A DNA stretch of 41,754 nucleotides. Origin: Bacteroidaceae bacterium. Lineage in GTDB: Bacteria > Bacteroidota > Bacteroidia > Bacteroidales > Bacteroidaceae. Under the pieces are notes generated by a model. It saw only the letters and a program-made list of their open reading frames with translations. It was not told where the DNA came from and did not search any database. Positions 1 through 9,700 of this stretch are shown here, piece after piece. Numbering within the stretch: position 1 is the first letter of the stretch; every line of letters starts with the position of its first letter. The position numbers were made by a program, and so were the translations under genes. The stretch lies in NCBI GenBank assembly GCA_017507105.1, contig JAFWBM010000048.1, positions 1-41,754 on the forward strand, in the 5' to 3' direction.

Positions 1-5
1 GCACA

Positions 6-107
6 ATGTGTGGCCGAGCATTTATAAGAAAAAGTGCGAGAATGTTTGAGTATCTGCTTGCAGATACGAGTTTCGCAGCACCTTATAAATGCGAGAAAGC
101 CACACAT
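6..107. repeat. Long imperfect palindrome (nested hairpin), unknown element
   Basis: Three nested complementary arms are visible. ATGTGTGG at 6-13 pairs with CCACACAT at 100-107. GCATTTATAAG at 18-28 pairs with CTTATAAATGC at 82-92. GTATCTGC at 50-57 pairs with GCAGATAC at 60-67 across a 2-nt loop. GTGC at 34-37 can also pair with GCAC at 78-81. The element reaches almost to the left edge of the window, so its true boundary is unknown. It could be a dispersed intergenic repeat, a small structured RNA or a mobile-element end; the sequence alone does not decide between these. Confidence 0.6.
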
Positions 108-132
108 GGCAAGCGAGCAACGAATGAGTAAT

Positions 133-148
133 ATTGCCAACAGGCAAT
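133..148. repeat. Small hairpin ATTGCC-AACA-GGCAAT
   Basis: A perfect 6-bp stem (133-138 with 143-148) closes a 4-nt AACA loop. It sits between the large palindrome at 6-107 and the hairpin at 201-224, so it is probably part of the same structured block rather than an independent signal. Confidence 0.4.
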
Positions 149-200
149 TTACGAACAAGAGGCAGTGAGCGACTGGTCGAATATGTGCTGACGTTTTTTG

Positions 201-224
201 CTACTTTTTGACACCAAAAAGTAG
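201..224. repeat. Perfect 10-bp hairpin with ACAC loop, terminator-like
   Basis: CTACTTTTTG at 201-210 is the exact reverse complement of CAAAAAGTAG at 215-224, with an ACAC loop. The stem is AT-rich and preceded by a T-run (193-199). It could terminate transcription from a gene lying left of the window, or be an internal part of the structured block covering 1-450. Confidence 0.5.
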
Positions 225-310
225 ATTGTAAATTTAAATTAACTGAAAGTACAACCGTACGGAATACCGAGAACTTTAAAGAGAAGGTCATCTAATTGCT
301 TAAGGGTATT

Positions 311-340
311 TGCAACCCTATGATTATTTAGGGGATTGCA
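311..340. repeat. Bulged 10-bp hairpin
   Basis: TGCAACCCTA at 311-320 pairs with TAGGG (329-333) and TTGCA (336-340), leaving a GA bulge at 334-335 and an 8-nt loop. It lies just left of the 344-421 inverted repeat and belongs to the same hairpin-rich stretch. Confidence 0.4.
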
Positions 341-343
341 ATT

Positions 344-421
344 GATGACACAAGCTAATCGCATCCCACGCGGTACGAACTACGTCCGTACTTCGCGTGA
401 CTAACTGCTGCTTGTGTCATC
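344..421. repeat. 78-nt nested inverted repeat
   Basis: GATGACACAAGC at 344-355 is the exact reverse complement of GCTTGTGTCATC at 410-421. Inside it, CACGCG (367-372) pairs with CGCGTG (394-399), and GTACG pairs with CGTAC. A further perfect 7-bp hairpin (ATTTGTT/AACAAAT, 423-438) follows directly. No coding capacity is convincing here. The nested complementarity suggests a structured RNA or a small palindromic element. The region 440-597 shows nothing recognisable apart from AT-rich sequence. Confidence 0.55.
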
Positions 422-597
422 GATTTGTTTGAACAAATTCCGAAGCATCTTCTTAATTTGGTCTTGTGATGCAGCGTATATGTTATCCGCTGCAAAACGA
501 GTGTCAGGGTTTGTAACCCGAGAAGATAATTATTAATACTAAATATCATTCAAGTGCAATAAGTGTAATTTAAATATTGCAGTACAAGCATAAAAAA

Positions 598-623
598 GCA
601 GGGCAGCCAATTGGCTGCCCTGC
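598..623 (-). terminator. Rho-independent terminator of the GH85 gene
   Basis: A perfect 11-bp GC-rich stem (GCAGGGCAGCC at 598-608, loop AATT, complement at 613-623) is followed on the minus strand by TTTTTT (592-597). It begins about 25 nt after the TAA stop at 650-648. A second perfect AT-rich palindrome (631-639 with 642-650) overlaps the stop codon itself. This is a textbook intrinsic terminator. Confidence 0.9.
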
Positions 624-647
624 AATATATTAATTGATATCTATCAA

Positions 648-3600
648 TTACTTGTTAAGAAGCTTAGCGCTACGAACGAGCTTGCCATCCTTCTCAACTA
701 CGAGTACATAAGTACCCTTAGCACCCATTGTCAACTGAGCATTGTCACCGGCAACAACAGCCACAGCCTTAGCAGCTACCAACTGACCTGCAGCAGTGTA
801 AAGGCTTACGTTGTAGTTACCAGCCTCAGCGAAGTTAACAATAACAGCACCTTCAACTACATAAGTAGCAACATCAGCACCCTCAACATTCTCGATACCT
901 GTAGGATCACCTACTGTGATTACCTGGAATGTGCGGCTATCGCTACCGTGAGAGTTAGTAAGTGTAAGTGTTACAGCATACTTACCATCGATATCATACT
1001 TAACAGTAGCAGAACCCTGAGTATCGTTACCTGTCACATTCTCAACGACAGCTTTTCTTGTCTTCCAAGAAGGAGTAGTAACAACGGGGAATGCAGTACC
1101 TGAAACGAAAGGACAACCAGAGCTATACTCAGGAGCAATCCAGTGGAATGTACCCTGACCTTCGCCACCTGATGCCTCCCAGCTATGGATACCGGCAGCA
1201 ACACCTGTAAGCTTACCTACAGAAGCAAATGTACCTTCTGCAGCAGCGTCAGACTCAAGATCCCAGTAAGCCAAAACAGCCTCGGGGAGATTAGAAGCAT
1301 TAAGATCACCCATAGATGTCTTAACATCCTCTGCAGTCATAACCTTATTCCATACCTGGAAGTTATCGATGAGACCATCGATACCGTTACGTCCGTGAGC
1401 AGGACCACCTACTGAAAGAACCTGACCATCTGTAATCTGGTAAACACCATCCTGATATGTAGGATCACCTGTCATATCAGAACCTGTAGCACGTTTCCAC
1501 TTTGTTACATGCTGCTCAACGCCGTTTACATAGAACTGGCACTTGAACTGGTTGTTCTCATTGTAATCAAATACGAATGCCATGTGTACCCATACACCTA
1601 CAGGGATCTTGGTATCACCGAATGTATACTGCAACTCATTGTTGCTTGTTGCATCGCTACCACGGAAAGTAAAGCTACTCATTGAGCCATCTTCCTTAAC
1701 GTTGATCCAAACCCAACCCCAGTCAGTCTTAGGCCAAGAGTCTTTCTTGTTGGCAACAGCTACAAGCTGAGTCTCACCGGCTGCAAGCTTGTTGAACTTA
1801 ATCCAGAATGCTGTAGAATATGAAACAGGACCTACAACACCAAGATCGGCGCACTTAACACCAAAGCGGTTCTCCTTAAGATCTACACCACGTGATGCAG
1901 AACCATCAGCCTCACGACCTGTATATTTCAAGTTGATAACATCTCCGCTGTTAACCTGGATATCAGCTGTACTGTCATTAGCTCTAAGAGATGTAATCTC
2001 GGGAAGAGCACCAACACTCTTGCTTGTGATAGGAATGTATGCAGAGAATAGACGTGCAGTCTCAGGACGAGCGCTCTTATCGTCGTTGTAAGCAGGACCT
2101 GTTACAGTAAGGTCGTATGAGCCAACTTCCTGAATACCCTCAGCTACAACACAAGTTGCACCCTTTGTCTCAAATACCTTCTCACCGGCAACGTTTGTAA
2201 TAGTCCAAGTAGCCTCCTCGTGACGGGGGTCAACAAAAGAGATCTCGAATACCTCACCGGGCTTGATAGTAGTCTTGTTAATCTGGATATCATCATTGTA
2301 ATCATAAGAACCTGCAGCAAGATACTCGCTCCATGCAATCTCAGAGTCGGTCTTTGTATCAAGAGATACGGCAGCAACACCAAGACGAACCTTATCAGCC
2401 TTGCCAAGCTCCATAGGAATTCTAAACATCAAACCAGCCCAAGAAGTTGTAACACCCATAAGAACGGGCTCGCAACCCTCCTGCTGAGCATAAAGCTTGA
2501 ACATAGATGTATTAACATCGATATTGTAGCAAGCCTCACCTGCGGGCTTATCATTAGGCATATTGTAAACTATCTTAGCATCAACACCTGTAGAACCGAA
2601 ATAGAGAGTTTTAGCAGATGCGATAACAGGCACTGCAGGCGCTGCAGACTCGCCGCGAACGATAGAGAACTCACCAAGGTAAAGGTTCATATCCTTTGAG
2701 TTGTTAAACTTAAGAGCAACAAGTGCCAACTCAGCAGCATTGATATCCTTACCAACTACAATCTGCTTCTCAACCCACTCAGCATCATCAGCAATGCGTG
2801 ATGTGTTGCAAAGCTCTATATCACCGAGTGATTTAGACTCGCTACCAACAGCTGTAAGCACAAGCGCCATGTCTGTGCTACCTGCAGCCAATTTATAACG
2901 GAATGTGATAACATCACCATCCTTAACTTCAAACTCAGTCTTAAAGAGGTGTAGATACTCCTCTGTTGTAGAACCGAATATACGTACTGTAGAACCACCT
3001 ACGTATGCATCATCCCATGTGAACTCTGCATCGAGACCATTCTCGGCAACCAAACCATCCTCTTTTCCAAGCAACTGAGTTGTGAACCACCAACGCCATG
3101 TGGGGAGGTAGTCCTGAGCACCAATGTTGTACCACTCCTGATTGTGCTGACGCTCGCCCATCCAGTTGAAGAACTTACCGTTACCCAAGTTGAAGTATGT
3201 AACGAAAGGCTCCTCTGCAAGATCCCATGAAAGAGTACTTCTTGCACTCATCAATGAAGACATACCATGGAACTTGTAGTTCTCGGCATTGTACTTCAAA
3301 GAGTTCTGAATAATGGGACAGTTAACCGGGTTACGTGTACCACCGGTGAACCAACGCTCGATACGCAACTGATAAGTACGCTGACGAGTATCAGGAGCAC
3401 CACCAAGCTCATGACGGCTCTCCCAGAACATATTTTGGTCGTGAGCACCCCAGAGACCGATTGAGATAGGATAGTCCTTAAGAATTGTCCAATAGTTACC
3501 CTCGGCACCCTGCATATTCATACCGGCATAGATGAAATCTATTGAATTACGTCCAAGACTTGTTGCATGGTCAACAGAACGCTGCATCAACGAAGTAGAG

Positions 3601-4409
3601 CCCCAGTTGTAGTTGAAGAACAAAGAAGCACCCTCAGAAACCTTTGTGTTGTGGTTTCCAAAACCATTGTCAAACATAATGTTACCGTAGTCAGAAGTAC
3701 CATCATACCAAATGTTCTCAAAAACAGGGTTGTTAGGCTTAGCGGCAGCTACCAACTCGTTGTGATAAGGTATAAGCTTCTGCATAATTGAAGCACCACC
3801 CGAGAACTCTGAGTTATAACCAAGACCGTCGATACCATAGTAAGCAAGGAACTGTGCTGTCTTCTCTGCACCGGCCTTAACCATCTTTTGCATTGCAACA
3901 TTCCATGCCTGGCTCAATGCACCCCAAGGAATACCAGCTACTGTAGAAACAGCAACACCATTCTTGTGAGCTACGTCAGAGAAAACACCGGGAACACGAC
4001 CCTGAGGAGCTGTCCAGTTACCATAGTGGTCTACATACTGCCACATGTTGAACACCTCTGAATCGAATGTACCGTTGGGAAGAGCATTCTCATTTGTTCC
4101 ATTGGGAGACTTAGCTGAACTGTCGTCAATGGGCACCCACATAAGGAGTCTCTTGTCATTCTCAACTGTCAAATTCTCACGAACCTGTGTAGCCGCGTTA
4201 CGGAAACGTTTTTTAGGCTTTACACGCGAAATAAAGAAGTTCTCATCTTGTGAAAGTTCCTCACCCGGTGTCCAATTCATAATAATGTCACCAGTGTTCT
4301 GACCGAATTGACCCCACTCGATGTAGCCCTCTTTCAAAGACTGGGCATTTGCTGATACTCCAACAAGCAATGAAGCAAAAGCAAATCCTGCGATGTAAGA
4401 TTTTCTCAT
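648..4409 (-). CDS. Secreted GH85 endo-beta-N-acetylglucosaminidase with LamG-like domain and type-IX-like sorting tail
   Basis: The enzyme probably cleaves the GlcNAc-GlcNAc (chitobiose) bond in the core of N-glycans. The ATG at 4409 is preferred; a GTG two codons earlier (4415) is possible, but the ATG gives a clean signal peptide (about residues 1-23, ending ANAQ). Counting from the ATG (1253 aa), the N-terminal half matches GH85: early EGYIEWGQ and LLMWVPIDD, then the Asn-x-Glu active-site motif GLGYNSEF with N199 and E201 as predicted substrate-assisting and acid residues. A beta-sandwich region (about 455-590) follows, then linker domains, a LamG/concanavalin-like domain (about 845-1050) and a C-terminal tail (about 1170-1253, with SLYTAAGQLV and KGTYVLVVEKDGK) resembling type IX secretion A-type domains. 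There is no lipobox. It lies downstream of susC/susD but behind a hairpin, so it may have its own promoter. The family call is firm; high-mannose versus complex specificity is not visible. Confidence 0.9.
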   Translation of the reverse strand: MRKSYIAGFAFASLLVGVSANAQSLKEGYIEWGQFGQNTGDIIMNWTPGEELSQDENFFISRVKPKKRFRNAATQVRENLTVENDKRLLMWVPIDDSSAKSPNGTNENALPNGTFDSEVFNMWQYVDHYGNWTAPQGRVPGVFSDVAHKNGVAVSTVAGIPWGALSQAWNVAMQKMVKAGAEKTAQFLAYYGIDGLGYNSEFSGGASIMQKLIPYHNELVAAAKPNNPVFENIWYDGTSDYGNIMFDNGFGNHNTKVSEGASLFFNYNWGSTSLMQRSVDHATSLGRNSIDFIYAGMNMQGAEGNYWTILKDYPISIGLWGAHDQNMFWESRHELGGAPDTRQRTYQLRIERWFTGGTRNPVNCPIIQNSLKYNAENYKFHGMSSLMSARSTLSWDLAEEPFVTYFNLGNGKFFNWMGERQHNQEWYNIGAQDYLPTWRWWFTTQLLGKEDGLVAENGLDAEFTWDDAYVGGSTVRIFGSTTEEYLHLFKTEFEVKDGDVITFRYKLAAGSTDMALVLTAVGSESKSLGDIELCNTSRIADDAEWVEKQIVVGKDINAAELALVALKFNNSKDMNLYLGEFSIVRGESAAPAVPVIASAKTLYFGSTGVDAKIVYNMPNDKPAGEACYNIDVNTSMFKLYAQQEGCEPVLMGVTTSWAGLMFRIPMELGKADKVRLGVAAVSLDTKTDSEIAWSEYLAAGSYDYNDDIQINKTTIKPGEVFEISFVDPRHEEATWTITNVAGEKVFETKGATCVVAEGIQEVGSYDLTVTGPAYNDDKSARPETARLFSAYIPITSKSVGALPEITSLRANDSTADIQVNSGDVINLKYTGREADGSASRGVDLKENRFGVKCADLGVVGPVSYSTAFWIKFNKLAAGETQLVAVANKKDSWPKTDWGWVWINVKEDGSMSSFTFRGSDATSNNELQYTFGDTKIPVGVWVHMAFVFDYNENNQFKCQFYVNGVEQHVTKWKRATGSDMTGDPTYQDGVYQITDGQVLSVGGPAHGRNGIDGLIDNFQVWNKVMTAEDVKTSMGDLNASNLPEAVLAYWDLESDAAAEGTFASVGKLTGVAAGIHSWEASGGEGQGTFHWIAPEYSSGCPFVSGTAFPVVTTPSWKTRKAVVENVTGNDTQGSATVKYDIDGKYAVTLTLTNSHGSDSRTFQVITVGDPTGIENVEGADVATYVVEGAVIVNFAEAGNYNVSLYTAAGQLVAAKAVAVVAGDNAQLTMGAKGTYVLVVEKDGKLVRSAKLLNK

Positions 4410-4544
4410 AATCACAAAAAATTTGGTTAGTTAATAAAAAATTATCTCAAAAAAATATCTTATCAAAAACTATTTCACACCCATTATATAGGTCAAAATT
4501 ACAAAATGCTAGTTTCAAATAGTTAAAAGACACATTTATTTAGG

Positions 4545-4552
4545 CAAATATA
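4545..4552 (-). promoter_or_regulatory. Candidate Bacteroidetes -7 box (TATATTTG) for the GH85 gene
   Basis: The minus strand reads TATATTTG here, a perfect TAnnTTTG match, about 135 nt upstream of the GH85 start. A TTTTG lies upstream at 4569-4573, but the 16-nt spacer is shorter than the usual 19-21. The rest of 4410-4870 is AT-rich non-coding sequence with no gene. The stretch about 4765-4850 looks unusual and is discussed in the findings. Confidence 0.3.
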
Positions 4553-4872
4553 ATAATTTTAAATTTTACAAAAGCTATACATCTCAAAAAAATATTGACA
4601 TTTAACGGATTTTATTCTTTCGTTATTATTGCCGCGCACAAAAAAACTATTTACTGCAAACCCAAATAAGAATAATGCTATAATAAGAAGTTGTTTAAAT
4701 TTCTAAAAGAAAGTTCTATTATATTGGAAGTCGCTTTTTCGTTATCTTTTATGTTCAAAAATAGCTGTTTTCCTCTTTTTCTCGGTTACGTAGCCCAACG
4801 CTCCTCAAAAAAAATAAAACATTCTATTTTTGGCCTATAAAAAACTTAACGATATAAATTAAACAGCTTATA

Positions 4873-4922
4873 ATATAAACAAAGAATAGACAGCCATGAG
4901 GCTGTCTATTCTTTGTTTATAT
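4873..4922 (-). terminator. 23-bp perfect hairpin after the susD-like gene
   Basis: Positions 4873-4895 pair without mismatch with 4900-4922 around an ATGA loop. It begins 23 nt beyond the stop codon of the susD-like gene. No T-run follows, but similar long hairpins close other units in this window, so it is likely a terminator, an RNA-stability element or both. It separates the susC/susD transcript from the GH85 gene and may cause differential expression. Confidence 0.65.
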
Positions 4923-4944
4923 CAAGGTATTTAAACCTTTTGCA

Positions 4945-6750
4945 TTAGAAGTTGGGAGCATCAACATCCCACCACAGACGTGTAGCCTGCTCATCGGGAC
5001 CGCCAAGTGCGGGAATACCGCTTGACTCAACCATACCTACAGCGACGGGGTCTGTGGGAACCCAAGGAATACGACGAATCATCTCATCCTGATCGATAGA
5101 ACCGTCACCATCATCGGTGTTAAGTACGGGGAAGAGTTTGGGATAACCTGTACGACGCAACTCGGTCCATGCCTCTGTAGAGAGGGGGAAGAGGGCAAGA
5201 TACTTCTGAGTGATAATCTTCTCGAGCTTGGTCTCAAGATCATCGGCATCGTTCCATTTTACACCAATCTTGGTAACGCTGGGCCAAGGCTCGCCGGCAC
5301 CAAGAGGATCAACGCTTACATAATCAACAGGCTCCTCAAGATTCAAGTAATCCTCTACAAGATCGGCATATGTACCACCATGCTGAACAAGGAGAGGTTC
5401 CTCGAAGTATGCATTGCGGATAGCACGCTCGTAGAATTCCTTGGCAGTACCACCCATGTTCCAACCACGAATAGCACCCTCGGCACGGAGAAGGTCTACC
5501 TCGGCCCACTTCAAGAAGTACATAGGAGCTGCTGAACCATCGGCAATAAGGGTAGCATCGAAAATTGAATAAGCCTGCAAGGGGTTAACGGCTACAGACT
5601 GACCATCGCCTACAAGCTGACCTGAACGGATACCGCAGATACGTGTACCTGCTGCCAACACCTCACCTGTGTAAGGATTGGTAATATCTGTATTGTTAGG
5701 CTGGATAAAGTACTTTGTATAAGGATGGTTGAGACTCACGAGCAAGCTCTCGAAAGATGCTGACAAACGGATGTCACCCCAGTTAGCAATATCCTTAAGA
5801 GGGTGCATCACACCGGTCATGGTGGGGAAGATACCCTGCTGCTCATCAACACTCTCTACAACGCCGCTTGCTACAGCCTCCTCGGCCCAACGCTTTGCTG
5901 TCTCGGGCTCTACCTTTACAATGTGCATAGCCATACGCAACTTAAGTGAGTTGGCAAGCTTGATGTAAGATGTAAGGTTGCTGAAGTTACCTGAGATAAA
6001 CTCACGACCTGTCTGGTGGTAATTCATCATCAATTCACCAATCTTCTCCTTGTACCAATCGGGGCGAGTCTCGTAATGTTTGAGACAAGCTACTATTGTA
6101 TCAAGGTTTGCTACAATACCGTGATAAATAGTCTTAAGGTCGTTGTACTCAGAGGGAGTCTCAGAGTTCTGCTTATCCTCGAGATATGTATAAGGACCTG
6201 AAAGATCGGCCTGCTCCTGAGCACCAAGACAGTAGTAAAGCAGGTTAACAGCCTTAATCTCGGGAATAGAGTCCACCATAGGATGGTGCAACAAAGGCAT
6301 AAGAGCATTCTTTGCCATTCCGTAAGCACCTAGAGGACCTCCGTTAAAATCGGCTGATACATTATATGTAGATGTCAAGGTACCATACATAAAGTCCTTG
6401 TGAGGTACTGTGAAGTACTGAGCGTAAGTATCGGGACCCAAGCTGTACTGACGCTGATAAGCGTGAGCACCGGGAAGACCACCCTCTTTACCACCTCTGA
6501 GGTTGTACTGACCGGTAAGGTTCTGACCCAAATAGCCATACATCAACAATGTATCTATTGCGTTCTGAACACCCTGTTCAGTAGGCTGATTCAAATAGGG
6601 TATTGTATCTACATTACCTACGTATCTGGTAGTCTCTGTCAAGACAGTGTTCCTATTAAGCTCATCACCCGGATCGTCATAGTCGAGACACGACTGTAAT
6701 GCGAAAGAGGCAAAAATCAATGAGCCTGCAAACATTATATATTTTTTCAT
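4945..6750 (-). CDS. SusD/RagB-like surface glycan-binding lipoprotein
   Basis: A 601-residue outer-membrane lipoprotein predicted to bind oligosaccharides and form the lid of the SusC-like transporter encoded just upstream. The N-terminus has a type II signal peptide with the lipobox LQSC, giving lipidated Cys21, followed by an acidic stretch (LDYDDPGDE) typical of surface-exported lipoproteins. The middle contains helix-rich TPR-like segments such as the run around NLDTIVACLKHYETR, and the C-terminal part has family features including LRAEGAIRGW, ITQKYLALFP and WTELRRTGYP. The length is somewhat above the family average, consistent with the RagB/SusD-like branch. It lies 44 nt after the susC-like gene, clearly co-transcribed. 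Ligand specificity cannot be read from sequence; the linked GH85 and fucosidases suggest an N-glycan. Confidence 0.92.
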   Translation of the reverse strand: MKKYIMFAGSLIFASFALQSCLDYDDPGDELNRNTVLTETTRYVGNVDTIPYLNQPTEQGVQNAIDTLLMYGYLGQNLTGQYNLRGGKEGGLPGAHAYQRQYSLGPDTYAQYFTVPHKDFMYGTLTSTYNVSADFNGGPLGAYGMAKNALMPLLHHPMVDSIPEIKAVNLLYYCLGAQEQADLSGPYTYLEDKQNSETPSEYNDLKTIYHGIVANLDTIVACLKHYETRPDWYKEKIGELMMNYHQTGREFISGNFSNLTSYIKLANSLKLRMAMHIVKVEPETAKRWAEEAVASGVVESVDEQQGIFPTMTGVMHPLKDIANWGDIRLSASFESLLVSLNHPYTKYFIQPNNTDITNPYTGEVLAAGTRICGIRSGQLVGDGQSVAVNPLQAYSIFDATLIADGSAAPMYFLKWAEVDLLRAEGAIRGWNMGGTAKEFYERAIRNAYFEEPLLVQHGGTYADLVEDYLNLEEPVDYVSVDPLGAGEPWPSVTKIGVKWNDADDLETKLEKIITQKYLALFPLSTEAWTELRRTGYPKLFPVLNTDDGDGSIDQDEMIRRIPWVPTDPVAVGMVESSGIPALGGPDEQATRLWWDVDAPNF

Positions 6751-6794
6751 AACTGTTTCTTTATTTGATTATTATACTGTTTAACACCTATTGA

Positions 6795-9700
6795 TTAAAG
6801 GTTAAGCTTCAAATTGAAACCGAATGTACGAGCCGAGGGGAAGTTGAATACATCGATACCACCCAAACCGTTTGCTGTTGAAAGCGATACATCGGGATCA
6901 ACGGGAGAATCCTTGTAAAGGAAGAACAAGTTACGGCAGATGAACGAGAGATTCAAGTGCTTGTACTCGCCAAAGAGGTTACGGAATGTATAACCGAGTG
7001 AAAGCTCACGCAGACGGAAGTTTGTTGCATCGTAGATGTAACTGCTTGCATCACTTGAACCAATAAAGCTATAGTAATCCTCAACAGCTACCTTATCACG
7101 ACCATCATTCAACATCATTGCATGACGACCATCCTCCATAAACCAGTTATTCTTCTCGGCTGCTAGACGTGCACTACCTGTACGCTTAGAAGCACCCCAC
7201 TTGTCAAGGTAACCCTCTGTAAGAGAAATAACCTTACCGCCAATACGTCCGTTGATGAGGAAGTAGAGTGAGAAGTTCTTATAGCTGATAGTATTTGACC
7301 AAGAGAGCTGATAGTCGCTATTCAAGTTACCTGCGAATTTGGTAAACTTCTTGTTAGCCTCACGTACGCGCAATTTACCTGCATCTGTAACATCGGCATA
7401 ACCACCAAGTGAAGGCTTACCGTTTGTTATATAGAGATCACCAGCCTTGTTCTTGAGCACTGCCTCAGAACTTAGCACTTTACCGTTTTCATCATAAGTA
7501 GCTGCAACAGGAGTCTTGCTATACTTAACAGTCTCAATTACAATGGGACGACCATTCATATCAACACCATCGCTATACTCTACGTAGCTATAAACATCAT
7601 CCTTATAGCGTGTGAAGTCTGTGATGTAGATATCACCATATGAACCACCCTTTCTATAGAGCAACTGAATCTTACCATTTGCCAATGTTGTTGACATATC
7701 CTTATCGTTGCCATACTTATCCTTGGCAGTCTTCTCAATTTCGTTATGGTTGTATGAGAAGTTCACATTGGTATTCCAACGCCAATCGTTGTTGATAGCC
7801 CAGTCATAACCTACTGAAAGCTCTATACCCTGGTTACGGATAACACCTGAGTTTACAGGCTGCATCTTACCGTTTGTACCGGCAATCTCAAGGTATGACT
7901 TGTGCATTGCTGAGTTATAATATGTAAGGTCTACATTCAGACAATCGCGGAAGAACTGCATCTCAAGACCGGTCTCGAATGACTTTGTCTTCTCGGGCTC
8001 GGGGATAAATGAGTTTCTTGATGTAACACCTACAGAACCTGTCTGCTCGTTAATAGATACTGCGTTATAAACGATGTTAGGAATAGAGTTACCTACCTCT
8101 GAGTAGCTCAAACGATACTTAGCATAGCTGAACCATTTGGGAAGCTCGATAAGGTCGCTGATGATTGCGTTACCACCGACACCAAAGTAACCGTAGCTCT
8201 CATCAGTTCCAAGATAGCTGAACTGTTTGAAAGGACGATACCAGTCCTGACGATAAGATGCGTCGAAGAAGATCTTATCTTTCCAACCAATCTGTGCTGT
8301 TGCAAGAGCAGCCTGGTCCCAGTTAGAGCTTTCGCTCTTTGTTGTAACACCAGCGCCACCATAGTTAGGCTCGAAACGGTTGATAGCATCTGAGATTTCA
8401 GTAACAATGTTACCCTGCTGCATATCAACTGTAGCATTACCGATATATGTGCTGCTACCGCTACCCTTGATGGTGTGACCTACATAACCTGCAGAAGCAG
8501 AGAGTGACCAATCCTCACCAAACTCTTTCATATATGAAAGCATATAGTCGGTATAAATCTCGTTTGTACGGCTGTTAGAAAGGTGATAGATACCATAACG
8601 GTACATATCTACAGGACCCCATGTAGAAGCATAGGTATGACCCTCACTCTTATATTTTGTCTGGTCTACAGAGACACGTGCCTGGAAGTTAAGACCTTCC
8701 ATGATTCTAACGCTACCATTAAATGCTGCAGAGAAACGCTCTTCGTTGTTCTCGCTGTTGATCATATTGGTAAGCCAATAGGGGTTGTTATATGTAGGAC
8801 CCTGGAAAGCATACTGCTGCTGAGGACCATTAAGTTTAACATGACCGGTTGTTCTTACAAATGAACCATCCTCCTGCTGCTTATAGTAGGTCTGTGTACC
8901 GTTACCCATAGCATCACCTGATGACCACCATGTACCATCGGCACGGTAAACGCTCTTGTAGTAATCCATATCTACGTCACGGGGAGTAGTATAGAGGTGA
9001 TAGATGGGGTTACCGATTGTACCACCACCGATACGGTTCTTTGTCTTAGCCTGATTGTAGCTTACGTTAACACCCAATGTAATACGATCCCAGAGTTTGT
9101 AGTTCTGACGGAACGCAAATGTGTTACGGTTGTAACGGTTAACATCAACCATACCTACTGAGTGAGAGTTTGAGTAAGATACATATGTCTGGATCTTCTC
9201 GGTACCACCAGAAACAGAGATAGAGTTGTTTGTGTTAACACCCATATCAAAGAACTCGTCGATATCGTTCTTTGCATAGTTACGCAACTGAGCAGAATTG
9301 ATAGTGCCCTCGGGGAAGTACTGCTTGTCACCGGCAACATCAAATACATGCTTGCCGCTGCCACTCAATTTATCACCCCAGCTGTCATATAGTAGAGAAC
9401 CACCACCTGCTGCTCTGAAACCACCATAGTGGTTCTGCAACTCGGGAGTGAGAAGAGGAGAGTCGAATGTTGTATTTGAGTTGAATGTAACCTCCATCTT
9501 ACCCTCTTTACCCTTCTTTGTAGTAATCATGACAACACCGTTGGCAGCACGTGAACCATAAAGAGCCGCTGCATTCGCACCTTTAAGGACGTTCATTGAC
9601 TCGATGTCATCGGGGTTAATCATTGACATGGGGTCACTACCCTCTGTTGCACCTGAGTAAGTAAGGTTGGCTGCATCGCTCACCTGACCACGAATGCTGT

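Noticed and set aside
22-291. 89-residue minus-strand frame at the left edge
   Set aside because: It runs through the nested palindrome at 6-107 and the hairpins at 133-148 and 201-224, has no domain-like pattern or signal, and its apparent openness follows from the repeat structure. A conserved small protein is not excluded but not supported.
355-549. 64-residue minus-strand frame
   Set aside because: It overlaps the 344-421 inverted repeat and has no recognisable features.
2220-2699. 159-residue plus-strand frame within the GH85 gene
   Set aside because: It lies antisense to a clearly coding region with family-specific motifs and has no features of its own.
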